Origin: Eikenella corrodens
GTDB taxonomy: Bacteria > Pseudomonadota > Gammaproteobacteria > Burkholderiales > Neisseriaceae
DNA length: 64,000 bases
Direction: 5' to 3'
NCBI RefSeq assembly: GCF_003990355.1
Contig: NZ_CP034670.1
Location: 1,550,001-1,614,000, forward strand
Below, in pieces: positions 1-10,000 of this stretch. The notes beneath the pieces were generated by a model. It did not search any database and was not told the DNA's origin. It worked only from the letters and a program-made list of their open reading frames with translations. Position numbers and translations under genes: made by a program. The stretch's first letter is position 1; every line of letters begins with the position of its first letter.

Positions 1-643
1 GCTGCTCAAGCCCGACGGCAGCGCCAGCTACGACATCGTCTACCCCTGCGCCTGGGATAAAATCTGCGCAACCGACGCAGCGCTCTCGCGCGTGGCCGAA
101 TCCGACGTGCTCGTATACGGCAGCCTCTCCGGGCGCGATCCCGTATCCCGCGCCGCGTTGGAGCAAATCCTGCCCGCCGCCCGCTTCCGCGTGCTCGATG
201 TCAACCTGCGCAAGCCACATTACGAGCCCGAACGCGTACTCAGCCTCATGCGCCATGCCGACCTCATCAAACTCAACGACGACGAGCTCTACGAACTCTC
301 CGCCGCCTTCGGCTCGCCCTACCACAGCCTCGAACAAAACCTGCGCTACCTCGCCGGCCACACCGACACCGCCCACATCTGCATCACCCTCGGCCAGCAC
401 GGCGCGGTATATTTCCGACACGGCAAAATCCTCGCCCACCACGGCTTCCGCGTGAGTATGGCCGATTCCGTGGGCGCAGGCGACAGCTTCCTTGCCGGTT
501 TCCTGTTCCAAATGCTCTCCGGCGCCAGCCCCGAAGACACCCTGGCCTTCGCCTGCGCCATCGGTGCGCTCAACGTTACCCGCCACGGCGCCGTGCCCGA
601 TATTTCCCTGGCTGAAATCCAGGCGCTGATGCACCCGGAATAG
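1..643 (+). CDS. PfkB-family carbohydrate kinase, 3' part
   Basis: This is the C-terminal part of a ribokinase/PfkB-type sugar kinase; the gene starts before the window and the frame is open from base 2. It should phosphorylate a sugar such as fructose with ATP in the cytoplasm. The second PfkB signature is clear: DSVGAGDSFLAGF, whose GAGD contains the catalytic base aspartate and the anion hole. Upstream the segment LNDDELYEL matches the usual N-x-x-E stretch of the family. The exact substrate cannot be told from this fragment; fructokinase is the most likely. The gene ends just before an Eikenella uptake sequence and a Correia-type repeat. Confidence 0.85.
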   Translation, partial: LLKPDGSASYDIVYPCAWDKICATDAALSRVAESDVLVYGSLSGRDPVSRAALEQILPAARFRVLDVNLRKPHYEPERVLSLMRHADLIKLNDDELYELSAAFGSPYHSLEQNLRYLAGHTDTAHICITLGQHGAVYFRHGKILAHHGFRVSMADSVGAGDSFLAGFLFQMLSGASPEDTLAFACAIGALNVTRHGAVPDISLAEIQALMHPE

Positions 644-726
644 CTTCAAACCTTTTCCTGGGCTGCAAGAGAAAGGCTACCTGAAAACTTAAACGCCAAC
701 GGAATAAAGTAATCCTTGGGTTTCTT

Positions 727-841
727 TATAGTGGATTAACAAAAATCAGGACAAGGCAGCGAGCCGCAGACAGTATGAGCAATACGGCAAGGCGAGCCAA
801 CGCTGTAGCATTCTTATTTTAATTCACTATAATTCACTATA
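727..841. repeat. Correia-type repeat element (short form, divergent right end)
   Basis: The left end reads TATAGTGGATTAACAAAAAT and the middle carries the usual ACAAGGC..GAGCCGCAGACAGTA and GGCAAGGCGAGCCAACGCTGTA blocks. The right half diverges to a TTATTTTAATTCACTATA end, and the last 10 bases are repeated in tandem (AATTCACTAT twice). It lies between the kinase gene and the lepB terminator. Confidence 0.8.
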
Positions 842-883
842 AACCGAATTTCAGGTAGCCCTTCCTTCCCATAAGCAACAAAA

Positions 884-912
884 AACCGGCCGTTTTGGCC
901 GGTTTGCTTTTT
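884..912 (-). terminator. Intrinsic terminator of lepB
   Basis: The hairpin AACCGGCC-GTTT-TGGCCGGTT lies directly behind the lepB stop codon. On the minus strand it is followed by a T-run (the A-run at 879-885 on the plus strand). Confidence 0.8.
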
Positions 913-915
913 CCG

Positions 916-1956
916 TTAGCGGATGGTGTTGCCGATACGCGATCTGTCGCCCACATTCATCCACACGAAAAATGCTTTACCCACAATCAGCTTGTCGTCT
1001 ACAAAGCCCCAGTAGCGCGAATCGGCGCTGCTGTCGCGGTTGTCGCCCATGGCGAAATACTTGCCCGCCGGTACGGTGCATTTAAAACCACTGCCGTCTG
1101 CCTCGTATTCGCAATTTTCGCGCAAACCGCTTTGGTAGCCTTTTTTGGCAGCATCATCGGCGGATTCGGCCAAGTAAGGGATGGAAACCGTGGGCGCGTT
1201 TTCATTTTTCAACACCTCGAAATGGCGGCCTTCCCAATCGGCGGAAAAGCGGGAGGATTCCAAAATCCGTTCCGGTTTGTAATCATCGGGATATTGGTAG
1301 CTGCCCACCAAATTATCCTGCTCGGTTTTACCGTTTACCGTCAGCACCTTATCGCGGTATTCCACCACATCGCCCGGCAGGCCGACAATGCGCTTGATGT
1401 AGTTGGTGTCCGGCTCCACCGGATAATTGAACACCACCACATCGCCGCGCTGCACCTGCCCCACCGGAATCAACACATTGTTCAACACCGGCACGCGGAT
1501 GCCGTAGCTAAACTTGTTCACCAGCACAAAGTCGCCCTTCACCAGCCCCGGCCGCATCGAGCTGGAAGGGATCTGAAACGGCTCGGCCACAAAAGTGCGC
1601 AGCAAGAACACCACCAAAATCAGCGGAAAGAAGCTGCCCATATAATCGCGGAAATGATTGTCGTCTTGCGCGGCTTCTTCTGCATTGTCGGCCTGCCGCA
1701 TACGCTGCTTGCGTGCCGCGCGCGCCCACAGCCACACCGCGCCGGTAAACAGCACCAGCAGCAGCAAAACCGCCGTGAGGCTCATCAGTTTAGCCAAAAG
1801 GCCGAACGAGCCCACCATCATCAGAAGGTAGCCCCATTGCAGGCCGCCGCTCCATTCGCCGTTTTCCTGCCGCGTTTTACCGCTCACGGCAAACAGCACG
1901 ATGCCGGCCACCACAGCGGCGATGGCAGCATAAAGGATTGTATTGGATTGTTCCAC
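916..1956 (-). CDS. lepB: Signal peptidase I
   Basis: This is the inner-membrane serine protease that removes signal peptides from exported proteins. Two N-terminal hydrophobic spans (about residues 5-25 and 40-80) anchor it, followed by a basic loop and the periplasmic catalytic domain. The box PSSSMRPGL carries the catalytic serine (about S133), NYIKRIVGLPGD the catalytic lysine (about K188), and MGDNRDSSADSRYWG is the conserved box E. At 346 aa the length fits the family. The start is a GTG at 1956 with GGGAAAA upstream. It is transcribed toward a strong terminator at 884-912. A three-TM gene lies upstream on the same strand and lepA sits further upstream, as in many proteobacterial lepA-lepB neighbourhoods. 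Confidence 0.95.
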   Translation of the reverse strand: MEQSNTILYAAIAAVVAGIVLFAVSGKTRQENGEWSGGLQWGYLLMMVGSFGLLAKLMSLTAVLLLLVLFTGAVWLWARAARKQRMRQADNAEEAAQDDNHFRDYMGSFFPLILVVFLLRTFVAEPFQIPSSSMRPGLVKGDFVLVNKFSYGIRVPVLNNVLIPVGQVQRGDVVVFNYPVEPDTNYIKRIVGLPGDVVEYRDKVLTVNGKTEQDNLVGSYQYPDDYKPERILESSRFSADWEGRHFEVLKNENAPTVSIPYLAESADDAAKKGYQSGLRENCEYEADGSGFKCTVPAGKYFAMGDNRDSSADSRYWGFVDDKLIVGKAFFVWMNVGDRSRIGNTIR

Positions 1957-2046
1957 TTTTATATTTTCCCGTTTGAAATAAGTTCGATCAGTTTCAGGCT
2001 ACCTGAAAATCAAAAACCGCGAAGAAGCGTCGGCCACACCCGTGCC

Positions 2047-2358
2047 TTATCCGCCCGCATAGCCTGCCGCACCATGCGGCAGCAGCCACACAAACAGCAC
2101 CCACGCCACCAACACCACCGCAATCAGCAGCCGCGCCCAAAGCGTGCGCAAAGTTTTGGCCGGGCGCCAGCAAAAAACAGTGAACACCAGCAGGCTGACC
2201 GCCATCAGCGTATAAAACGCCAACTTGGCCGCACTATCGCACGGCTGCCAGCCGTCCATATGCAGCACGGCCAAAATAATCCAAGCCAAACCGTGCGCCG
2301 TCCACACCGCCAGCGTGGCCACGCAGCGGACTAAAATGTCGATACCTTTGTTTTCCAT
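2047..2358 (-). CDS. Hypothetical three-span membrane protein
   Basis: The 103-residue product is mostly hydrophobic, with spans at about residues 8-30, 45-65 and 75-95, separated by a short loop holding GWQPCDSAAK. I do not recognise a family. It sits between lepB and lepA on the same strand, 90 bp upstream of lepB, with an uptake sequence between them. Codon use is like the neighbours. It could be a lepB-linked accessory protein, but nothing in the sequence shows this. Confidence 0.6.
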   Translation of the reverse strand: MENKGIDILVRCVATLAVWTAHGLAWIILAVLHMDGWQPCDSAAKLAFYTLMAVSLLVFTVFCWRPAKTLRTLWARLLIAVVLVAWVLFVWLLPHGAAGYAGG

Positions 2359-2486
2359 TTTGAATATATTTCTGAAATGCTTTTATTGTTTAAACTGATA
2401 GCTTTCAGGTAGCCTCTATATCAAGGTCGTCTAACCTAAAAATTAACTCTTTGCACAGCAACATATTAAAAGGTTCTTTCTTTAAT

Positions 2487-2813
2487 TTACGGTCCAAAAT
2501 GAACAACCGTCGCCCACCAGCCAAAAATAAATGCACCAATAGCAAGAAAAGGTAAGGCACAAAATAGGATAATCAAATAAATCCGGATTCGCCTCTTATC
2601 CCATACCCATATAGGGCTTAATGGCAAAATAAGCATTAACACCATTCCTATATGTCCAACATTTCTTGCCATTTCATTCGACATTGGCACGTTTCCGAAA
2701 AGTATCGGTATCCATACCGGCGCGGTCAATGCAAAAAACGAATACACCCAGCGCAGCTTATAATGGCTCACCGGCGGCTCAGGCGGAAGTTTCTTAATTC
2801 GAATTTTTCCCAT
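2487..2813 (-). CDS. Hypothetical three-span membrane protein
   Basis: The product has a short basic cytoplasmic start (MGKIRIKKLPPEPP) and hydrophobic spans at about residues 22-40, 50-70 and 80-105. I chose the ATG at 2813 because GGGAG lies seven bases upstream; a GTG two codons earlier is possible. The gene is richer in A+T than lepA and lepB, which may point to a separate origin. No family is recognised. It is bounded by Eikenella uptake sequences on both sides. Confidence 0.6.
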   Translation of the reverse strand: MGKIRIKKLPPEPPVSHYKLRWVYSFFALTAPVWIPILFGNVPMSNEMARNVGHIGMVLMLILPLSPIWVWDKRRIRIYLIILFCALPFLAIGAFIFGWWATVVHFGP

Positions 2814-2858
2814 AAGCACACTCCCGATTTCAGGCTACCTGAAAACCATGCTGTGAAT

Positions 2859-2996
2859 TCACAAACAGCCGCGCTTATAAGCCATATGGCTTTCAATATT
2901 GGCTTTGGCATCTTTCTCATCCCGCACCTGCAATTCCCAAGGAGAGGAGAAATTGCTGCCGTTTGCGAAATCTTGGATGTGGGTTTCCATAGCCAT
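2859..2996 (-). CDS. Possible small protein of 45 residues
   Basis: A short open frame starts with ATGGCTATGGAAACC and ends at TGA, placed directly behind lepA. The product is hydrophilic and rich in charged residues, with SPWELQVRDEKDAKANIES in the middle, which looks like real coding sequence rather than noise. The ribosome site is weak (ACGGG against the ATG). No family is recognised and it could be spurious. Confidence 0.4.
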   Translation of the reverse strand: MAMETHIQDFANGSNFSSPWELQVRDEKDAKANIESHMAYKRGCL

Positions 2997-3023
2997 CCCG
3001 TTTTTCAGGTAGCCCGAATGCGG

Positions 3024-4817
3024 CTACTTATCGCCCACCTGCAAAATCGCCAAAAACGCGCTCTGCGGGATTTCCACATTGCCCACTTGTTTCATGCGTT
3101 TCTTACCGGCTTTTTGTTTTTCCAGCAGTTTTTTCTTACGCGTGATGTCGCCGCCGTAACATTTCGCCAATACGTTTTTGCGCAGCGCCTTCACATTTTC
3201 GCGAGCGATAATCTGGCTGCCGATAGCGGCCTGCACGGCGATATCGAACATTTGGCGCGGAATCAGTTCGCGCATTTTCGCCGCCAGCTCGCGGCCCCGC
3301 TGCACAGCGTTTTGGCGGTGCACAATCAGGCTGAGCGCGTCCACTTTGTCGCCGTTCACCATAATATCTAGTTTCACCAAATTGGCGGCGCGGAATTCTT
3401 TGAAATGGTAGTCCAGCGAGGCATAGCCGCGCGAAGTGGATTTGAGCTTGTCGAAAAAGTCCATCACCACTTCGTTCATCGGCAAATCATAAGTGAGCAT
3501 CACCTGGCGGCCGAGATACTGCATATTGATTTGCACTCCACGTTTTTGGTTGCACAGCGTCATCACATTGCCCACGTATTCCTGCGGCACCAGGATAGTA
3601 GCGGTGATAATCGGCTCCAAAATAGATTCCACCGTGGCCAAATCCGGCAGTTTGGACGGATTTTCCACTTCGATATGTTCGCCGTTTTTCAGAATCACTT
3701 CATACACCACGGTCGGCGCGGTGGTAATCAAATCCATGTCGAATTCGCGCTCCAGGCGTTCCTGCACGATTTCCAAGTGCAAGAGGCCAAGGAAGCCGCA
3801 GCGGAAGCCGAAACCGAGCGCTTGAGACACTTCCGGCTCGAATTTTAATGAAGCATCATTGAGTTGCAGTTTTTCCAGCGCGTCGCGCAGGGCTTCGTAA
3901 TCGTGGCTTTCCACGGGATACAGGCCGGCAAACACCTGGCTTTGCACTTCTTTGAAGCCGGGCAGCGGCTCGGAAGCGGGATTGGCGACCAAAGTAACCG
4001 TATCGCCTACTTTGGCTTGGCCGAGCTCTTTCACGCCGGTAATCAAAAAGCCTACCTCGCCCGCTTTAAGCTCTTGCCTGTTCACCGATTTCGGCGTAAA
4101 CACACCAAGCTGCTCCACTTGGCTTTCGGCCTTGGTGGACATAAAGCGCACTTTGTCTTTCAGTTTCAGCCGGCCGTTTTTCACGCGAATCAGCATTACC
4201 ACGCCGACATAGTTGTCGAACCACGAATCGATAATCACGGCTTGCAGCGGCGCGTTTTCGTCGCCTTCCGGCGCGGGAATTTTCGCTACGATTTCTTCCA
4301 GCACGTCTTCCACGCCCAGCCCGGATTTGGCCGAGCAGGTTACCGCGCCCACCGCGTCGATGCCGACGATGTCTTCAATTTCCTGCGCCACGCGGTCGGG
4401 GTCGGCGGCGGGCAAGTCGATTTTGTTCAGAACGGGCACGACTTCCACGCCCAAATCAATCGCCGTGTAGCAGTTGGCCACGGTTTGCGCTTCCACGCCT
4501 TGCGATGCGTCCACCACCAAGAGCGCGCCTTCGCAGGCGGACAGACTGCGCGACACTTCGTAGGAAAAATCGACGTGTCCCGGGGTGTCAATCAGGTTCA
4601 GCAGGTAGGTTTCGCCGTTTCTGGCTTTGTAGTTCAGCGCGGCGGTTTGCGCCTTAATCGTGATGCCGCGCTCTTTTTCGATGTCCATGCTGTCCAAAAC
4701 CTGCGAACTCATTTCGCGGTTTTCCAAGCCGCCGCAGTGTTGGATGAAGCGGTCGGCGAGCGTGGATTTACCGTGGTCAATATGGGCGATGATGGAGAAA
4801 TTGCGGATATTGTTCAT
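3024..4817 (-). CDS. lepA: Translation elongation factor 4
   Basis: LepA is a ribosome-bound GTPase of the cytoplasm that acts on stalled or mistranslocated ribosomes. The G motifs are clear: [14 protein letters not shown] (G1), KERGITIK (G2), DTPGHVDF (G3) and NKIDLP (G4). The LepA-specific C-terminal domain follows, ending in [17 protein letters not shown] near the stop. I chose the ATG at 4817 ([17 protein letters not shown]). It gives 597 aa, the family's normal length; an upstream in-frame extension is translated intergenic DNA. The gene is followed by a possible tiny ORF and then the lepB group. Confidence 0.97.
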   Translation of the reverse strand: MNNIRNFSIIAHIDHGKSTLADRFIQHCGGLENREMSSQVLDSMDIEKERGITIKAQTAALNYKARNGETYLLNLIDTPGHVDFSYEVSRSLSACEGALLVVDASQGVEAQTVANCYTAIDLGVEVVPVLNKIDLPAADPDRVAQEIEDIVGIDAVGAVTCSAKSGLGVEDVLEEIVAKIPAPEGDENAPLQAVIIDSWFDNYVGVVMLIRVKNGRLKLKDKVRFMSTKAESQVEQLGVFTPKSVNRQELKAGEVGFLITGVKELGQAKVGDTVTLVANPASEPLPGFKEVQSQVFAGLYPVESHDYEALRDALEKLQLNDASLKFEPEVSQALGFGFRCGFLGLLHLEIVQERLEREFDMDLITTAPTVVYEVILKNGEHIEVENPSKLPDLATVESILEPIITATILVPQEYVGNVMTLCNQKRGVQINMQYLGRQVMLTYDLPMNEVVMDFFDKLKSTSRGYASLDYHFKEFRAANLVKLDIMVNGDKVDALSLIVHRQNAVQRGRELAAKMRELIPRQMFDIAVQAAIGSQIIARENVKALRKNVLAKCYGGDITRKKKLLEKQKAGKKRMKQVGNVEIPQSAFLAILQVGDK

Positions 4818-5140
4818 ATTCTGGCAAAAAAGTAAGCGGTCGTGATGGCAGGTAAAAGCATCGGCTTGGCCGATACGGGCTACCTGAAAAAGCGGAGCTT
4901 CAGCGAAGTTAAAACAGGGGCGGCAACGCAGCAAGCCGTGCCGAAACCAAACTGCATATTCTAGCCGAAAACACTTGAAGCTGCCCGACAATTTGCGCGC
5001 CCTCCGGCTTGACCCAACACAAGCCAAAAGCGCAAGCCCCAGCCCGATAGCGCAGAATCGGGTATCATGCCCGTTTTCCGTATCAGGCTACCTGAAACTG
5101 CCGATTGAATTTTTCAGGTAGCCTCCAAACCACTCCCGCC

Positions 5141-6043
5141 ATGCACGCCCTATTCCGCCTCATTCGCCCGCGCACCCTGCCGCTGGCCATTGCCGCCGTC
5201 TGCTGCGGCAACGCCATCGCTTGGCACGGCAACCCCGCAAGCTGGCGCGGCAGCGTGTTCCTGCTCAGCCTGCTCACCGCGCTGGCCCTGCAAATCGTTT
5301 CCAATATTGCCAACGATTACGGCGACGGCATACGCGGCACCGACCGACACCGCGCCCCCGATGCGCCCCAGCGCCTCACCGCCGGCGGCCAAATTTCCCT
5401 CCCACACATCCGCCGTCTCCTCGCCGCCAGCGTATTGGCCGCCCTGCTCCTCGGCAGCACACTCATCGCCCTCAGCTTGCACCACCCGCAGCAATGGCTC
5501 GCCTTCCTGCTCTTAGGCAGCCTCGCCCTCGCCGCCGCCCTCACCTACACCCTCGGCCGCCACGCCTATGGCTACCACGGGCTGGGCGAAATCAGCGTAT
5601 TCCTGTTCTTCGGCCTGCTCGGCGTGCAGGGCAGTGCCTACCTGCAACAAGGCAGCTGCCCGCCAGAAGGCTGGCTGCCCGCCGCCGGCTGCGGCCTGCT
5701 CGCCGCCGCCGTGCTGCACATCAACAATATGCGCGACATCGAAAGCGATCGCCAATCTGGCAAAACTACCCCCGCCACCCGGCTGGGCTTTGAGCGCAGC
5801 AAAACCCTGCACCGCCTCCTCCTCGCCGCCGCCCTCGCCTGCTACGCCGCCCTCGCCCCGCTAATCCCCAGCAGCCTTTTCTGGCTGACCGCGCTGCCGC
5901 TGGCCATCACCCACCTGCACCGCCTGCAAACCGCAGCCAGCCCCGCCGCCGCCGGGCGCGAACTACCACACATCGTGCGCCTTGCTTTGGCTATCAACCT
6001 ACTTTTCGGCGGCGGCCTGCTGCTCGATTCCATATTACCTTAA
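5141..6043 (+). CDS. menA: 1,4-dihydroxy-2-naphthoate octaprenyltransferase
   Basis: MenA joins an octaprenyl chain to 1,4-dihydroxy-2-naphthoate in the inner membrane, giving demethylmenaquinone. It belongs to the UbiA superfamily and both aspartate-rich motifs are present: NIANDYGDGIRGTD near residue 55 and NNMRDIESDRQSGK near residue 190. About eight hydrophobic spans follow the pattern of the family, and 300 aa is the usual size. The ATG at 5141 is preferred over a TTG at 5105, which lies in the uptake sequence. The gene is divergent from lepA. A menaquinone pathway fits a facultative anaerobe, but the other men genes are not in the window. Confidence 0.93.
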   Translation: MHALFRLIRPRTLPLAIAAVCCGNAIAWHGNPASWRGSVFLLSLLTALALQIVSNIANDYGDGIRGTDRHRAPDAPQRLTAGGQISLPHIRRLLAASVLAALLLGSTLIALSLHHPQQWLAFLLLGSLALAAALTYTLGRHAYGYHGLGEISVFLFFGLLGVQGSAYLQQGSCPPEGWLPAAGCGLLAAAVLHINNMRDIESDRQSGKTTPATRLGFERSKTLHRLLLAAALACYAALAPLIPSSLFWLTALPLAITHLHRLQTAASPAAAGRELPHIVRLALAINLLFGGGLLLDSILP

Positions 6044-6093
6044 TTCATTCAAATTAAAAGAAAACCACATCATCATACGTAGTTAAGGAAAAT

Positions 6094-6453
6094 ATGTTTA
6101 TCCTCTCGCAAATCCTCGTTTTACTCACTGCCGCCCTGTTCGGCTACATCATATACCTCGAAACCTTCGCCACCACTTCCCCCGCCACCGCCCGCGTATT
6201 CAAGCTCAGCCAAGAGCAACTCTCCGAGCCGCGCTTCAACGTATTGATGTGCAACCAAGGCATCTACAACGGCTGCATCGCCCTCATGCTTGCCTACTCC
6301 GCCCTGTTCGCTGCCCAAGCAAAAGAAACCGCCGCCCTGCTGCTGCTCAACTGCATCGTCGTGGCTGCCTACGGCGCGTTCACCTCAAATAAAAGTATCC
6401 TGCTCAAGCAAGGCGGGCTGCCTATTTTGGCTTTAATCAGTCTGTGGTTCTAG
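6094..6453 (+). CDS. DUF1304 family membrane protein
   Basis: The 119-residue product has four hydrophobic spans (about residues 3-22, 50-70, 75-95, 103-118). The first loop holds the family-typical ETFATTSPATARVFKLS and the second a NQGIYNG motif. DUF1304 proteins are small inner-membrane proteins of unknown role. It starts 50 bp after menA and ends at an inverted uptake-sequence pair that may end transcription, so it may be cotranscribed with menA. Confidence 0.85.
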   Translation: MFILSQILVLLTAALFGYIIYLETFATTSPATARVFKLSQEQLSEPRFNVLMCNQGIYNGCIALMLAYSALFAAQAKETAALLLLNCIVVAAYGAFTSNKSILLKQGGLPILALISLWF

Positions 6454-6463
6454 CAAATAGGGG

Positions 6464-6499
6464 AAAGGCTACCTGAAACCGGTTTTCAGGTAGCCTTTT
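6464..6499 (+). terminator. Inverted uptake-sequence pair, likely terminator
   Basis: AAAGGCTACCTGAAA and its reverse complement are separated by a few bases, giving a strong hairpin that ends in CTTTT. It lies just behind the DUF1304 gene. Confidence 0.6.
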
Positions 6500-6610
6500 G
6501 CTATGCCGTGTGTCAATCAGCGGCCGAAGCTTGACATTGTTTGCCAGCTATCGGCGTGGCAACGCCAATCTGCAACACAGGCTACCTGAAAAATGAAAAT
6601 ACGGGTTTTC

Positions 6611-6736
6611 AGGTAGCCTTTGCGGGCTGTGTAGGGTTTGTGCGGTATGCACGGTTTGGAATGGCAAACAACAGGGTGCGTGCCCGTGGCACGCACGCTG
6701 CACACGACACAAGCAGGCGGTATGGGCTGCCTGAAA
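6611..6736. repeat. Direct repeat block, copy 1
   Basis: About 125 bases starting at an uptake sequence and ending at TATGGGCTGCCTGAAA are repeated at 6872-6998 with scattered differences. The block holds a short palindrome around GTGCGTGCC and GGCACGCAC. The stretch 6454-7075 has no convincing gene; it is filled by this duplication and at least six uptake sequences. Confidence 0.75.
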
Positions 6737-6871
6737 CCGATTGGTTGCGTTTCAGGTAGCCCTTTCTTCATTGCCACGTGGGCAATAAACACCCACCCTG
6801 CCGCTGAAGCCTATGAGGCTACCTGAAAAATGGGAATACGGGTTTCAGGTAGCCTTTTATGCAGGATTTTC

Positions 6872-6998
6872 AGGTAGCCTTTGCAGGCTGTATAGGATTT
6901 GTACGGTACGCGCGGTTTGGAATGACAAACAACAGCGTGCGTGCCTGTGGCACGCACCCTACACACTACACAAGTAGGCGGTATGGGCTACCTGAAAA
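6872..6998. repeat. Direct repeat block, copy 2
   Basis: This is the second copy of the block at 6611-6736, with the same order of features: uptake sequence, GGCTGTATAGGATTTGTACG, the GTGCGTGCC/GGCACGCAC palindrome, and a closing uptake sequence. The short open frames seen here are translations of the repeat and are not called as genes. Confidence 0.75.
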
Positions 6999-7075
6999 CC
7001 GAAATACGGGTTTTCAGGTAGCCTTTTACGCCGGGTTTTCAGGTAGCCCCTATTCTTAAAACCAGGCTTCTATCT

Positions 7076-10000
7076 TTAAAACCGGGCTTTGAGGCCGAGG
7101 GTTATGGTGCGGTCGGGGCCGGGGGTGGGGACGTTGCTCATGGGGTCGAGGTAGTAGCGGTTGGTGAGGTTGTTCACGCCGAGGTTGAGGCTGAGTTTGT
7201 TGCCGATGCGGTAGCGGGCGTAGGCATCCCAAATGGTGGAGGCGCGCCAGTGGTAGGCTTGGCCGGTGGTTTTGAGCAGGCGGCCCATGCCTTGTTCGAT
7301 GAGCTGGTCGTGCTGTTTGCTATCGCGGCGGCTGTGGTGGATGCCGCGGATGCCGAGCTCGAGTTTTTCGCCGAAGAGGCGCACGCCCAAGTCTAAATTA
7401 ATGGAGTATTTGGGCTGGATGGATTGGTAGAACCTAGTTGCGCCGATGCCGCCTTCGATGCAGGCGGGCACGCTGTTGTAGTACATATCGTAGGCGAAGG
7501 AGAGGTTTTCGTCGCAGGTTTCTTGTTTTAAACGGTAGGTGCCGCCGAGCGACATGAAGAAGCGGCCGAAATCGAGGCGGCTTTGCAGTTCGATGCCTTG
7601 GGTGATTTTGCGGTCGTATTGGATGAGGTCTTTGTTGGCGGCGGTGTCGATGACGTTTTTGATGGTGTTGGAGAAATAGGTGAGGCGCACGTCGCCTTCG
7701 CGCAGCCTGCTCCACAGCGGGGCGAAGTTGTAGCTGTAGCCGATTTCCCAGTTGGTGCTGCGTTCGGGCTTGAGGTCGAACGAGGGCAGCATGGCTTCCA
7801 AATACACTGCGCCGAAGCTCATATTGGTGGCTTCGTAGATGCTGGGGAAGCGCGTCATCTGCGCCCAGCGCAGGTGCAGGCGGCTGTTGTCGGTGAGGTC
7901 GTAACTGAGGGCGAGCATGGGCGACCAGGCCGAGCCGTTGAGGCGTTTTACCGGCGGGTAGTTGGCGTCGCCCGTTATCGGGGTATGGATGTGGCGGGCT
8001 TCGTCGGGCAGGTCGGTGCTGGCCAGGTCGTTGCGGCGGGTGCGGTAGTCGGGCGAATTATCGTCGTTGGCGTTTTCCTGATATTGGCTGGCTTCATAGC
8101 CGTAATCAAACGGATAGCTGTCGTCATTGGGATGATATTCGAAGCGGGCGCCGCGGCTCACGCGCAGGTAGCGGTAGTAGCTGCCCTGCCTGCCCTGCGG
8201 GTTGCTTACGCGCTGGTCGAACAGGCCGTTTTCAAAGGCGGGGCCGTGGAATTTGCGATTGCCGTATTCCACGATTTTGGGGCGCACCGGGCGGTAGAGT
8301 ACGGTGCGGCTTTCATCGAAAGCCTGGTATTGGCCGTTGCCGTCCACATAGCCGGTGTTGCCGTTTTGGTCGTGGCGCGACAGGCTCTCGTCGGGGAAGA
8401 AGCCGTAGCGTTGTTCGAAGTTGCGGTAGATGGTTTCGAAGTTGCCCGGATCAGCGTCGATTTCGGCTCTGGCGCGGCGGTAGGCATCGATTTCTTCCTG
8501 CGTCATCAGTTGCAAATACGGCAGGGCAATGCCGCTGATGACGTTGCCGCCGTCGGCATTTTGGGTAACGGAATAGGCGGGGTTGCGGCTGGCGCGGGCG
8601 CGGGCGAGCAGGTCGTCAAACGCCCAGAAGCGGTCGTAGCGGATGCCGCCTTCGATTTTCAGGCGTTCGGTCGGCCGCCAGTCGAAACTCAGTTGCGCGC
8701 CCCATTCTTTGCGCCGCCCGGAGCGCGGACCGGTGAGCTTGGTGAGCGCGGTTACGGCATCCATCACGCCGAAGAAGTCTTGGTCGTTTTTTGCCACTTC
8801 GCTGCTTTCGTCCAGCTTTTCGTATTGGTGGCGGGCGGAGAGAGTGAGGCTGAATCGGTCGTTCAGGCGCATGCGGTTGCTGATGTTGAAGCCGGTGCGG
8901 GTGGCTTTGGTGGTTTGCACCGCGCCGGAGAATACGGTGTTTGCGCCGTCGATAACGGGCGGGTCGTTGGGCGGGGTGTTGCGGTCGTAGCCTTCGTCTA
9001 TCAGCTCTTGGCAGCTGGCGATGCCGCGTGCGGGGTCGGGCTGGAGGTTGTGGCGGAAGCAGCGCGCCCAGGCATCGTATTTGTTGTCGCCGTATGGCAC
9101 GGCCAAGTCGGGGCCGCCGCTTTGGTGGCGGGTGCTGCTGGTGTGCACGCGCCAGATGTCGGCTTTGAGGTCGATCCAGCGGCTGCCTTCGGGCTGCCAT
9201 TGGTAGCCGAGCTTGTAGGTGCGGCTGCGGATGTCGGAATCGATGCCTTGCACGGGGGCGATGTCGTAACGCTTGCGCTGCATATTGTATTGGCTGCCCA
9301 AGCCCAGCAGCAGGTTGTTGATGAAGGGGTTCATCTCGCCGAAGCGGATTTTGGTGTCCATGTAGTGCAGGTTGATTTGCTGGTCGTGCGGCAGATACCA
9401 GTTGTTTTTTATAAGCAGGCTGCGGCTGGAAACGTTGCTGTTGGGCACTTGTTCGCCGGGGCGGTAGAGGTCGGCCATGTCGGGAATCAGGGCGTCGGAG
9501 CGGTCGGCGCGCGGGTCTTCGCTGTCGTAAATAGCATTATTCAGGTAGCCCGATGCGCCGCGTTTGCCGCTGAAATAAGTGCCTTTGCGGCGGTCGCTGT
9601 AGGCAATAAGGCCGTCTGAAAGGTCGGTTTTGAAGGCGGCGGAAAACAAAAGGTTGCGGTCGTTCTTAAATTCGGCAAAGCGGCTGCTTTGGCGCGGTTT
9701 GTCGGCATCCGTGCCGTAGAAATTGAGCCCGGCAAAAGGTACGTTGCCGCCTAACGTGCCCGATGCGCCGTCGGCGGTGGGGTTGCCGGGCAGGGTGCGG
9801 TAGTCTTTGCCCAGGTAGTCGTTCAGGTTTTGCAGCGGCTTGGCGGTGTTGTTGGAAAACTCGGTTTTCACTTCCACGCCCCAGCTTTTGCCTTCGGTGA
9901 TGATGTCGGCAGGCTCGATGGTGCGGATGGACACCGCGCCGCCCACGCCGGACTTCACGCCGCGCGTCATGGCCGGGCCTTTTTCCACCGTGATGCTGCG

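Noticed and set aside
895..2334. A 479-residue open frame opposite lepB
   Set aside because: It is His/Gln/Arg-rich and is the complement of lepB and the next gene; no family features.
6541..7059. Short frames in the duplicated block
   Set aside because: They are translations of uptake sequences (FQVA, GYLK patterns) and of the repeat, with no ribosome sites.
7583..9619. A 678-residue open frame on the plus strand opposite the TonB receptor
   Set aside because: It is a shadow of the receptor gene; composition is Val/Ala/Gly-rich without any domain, and the minus-strand protein has clear receptor motifs.
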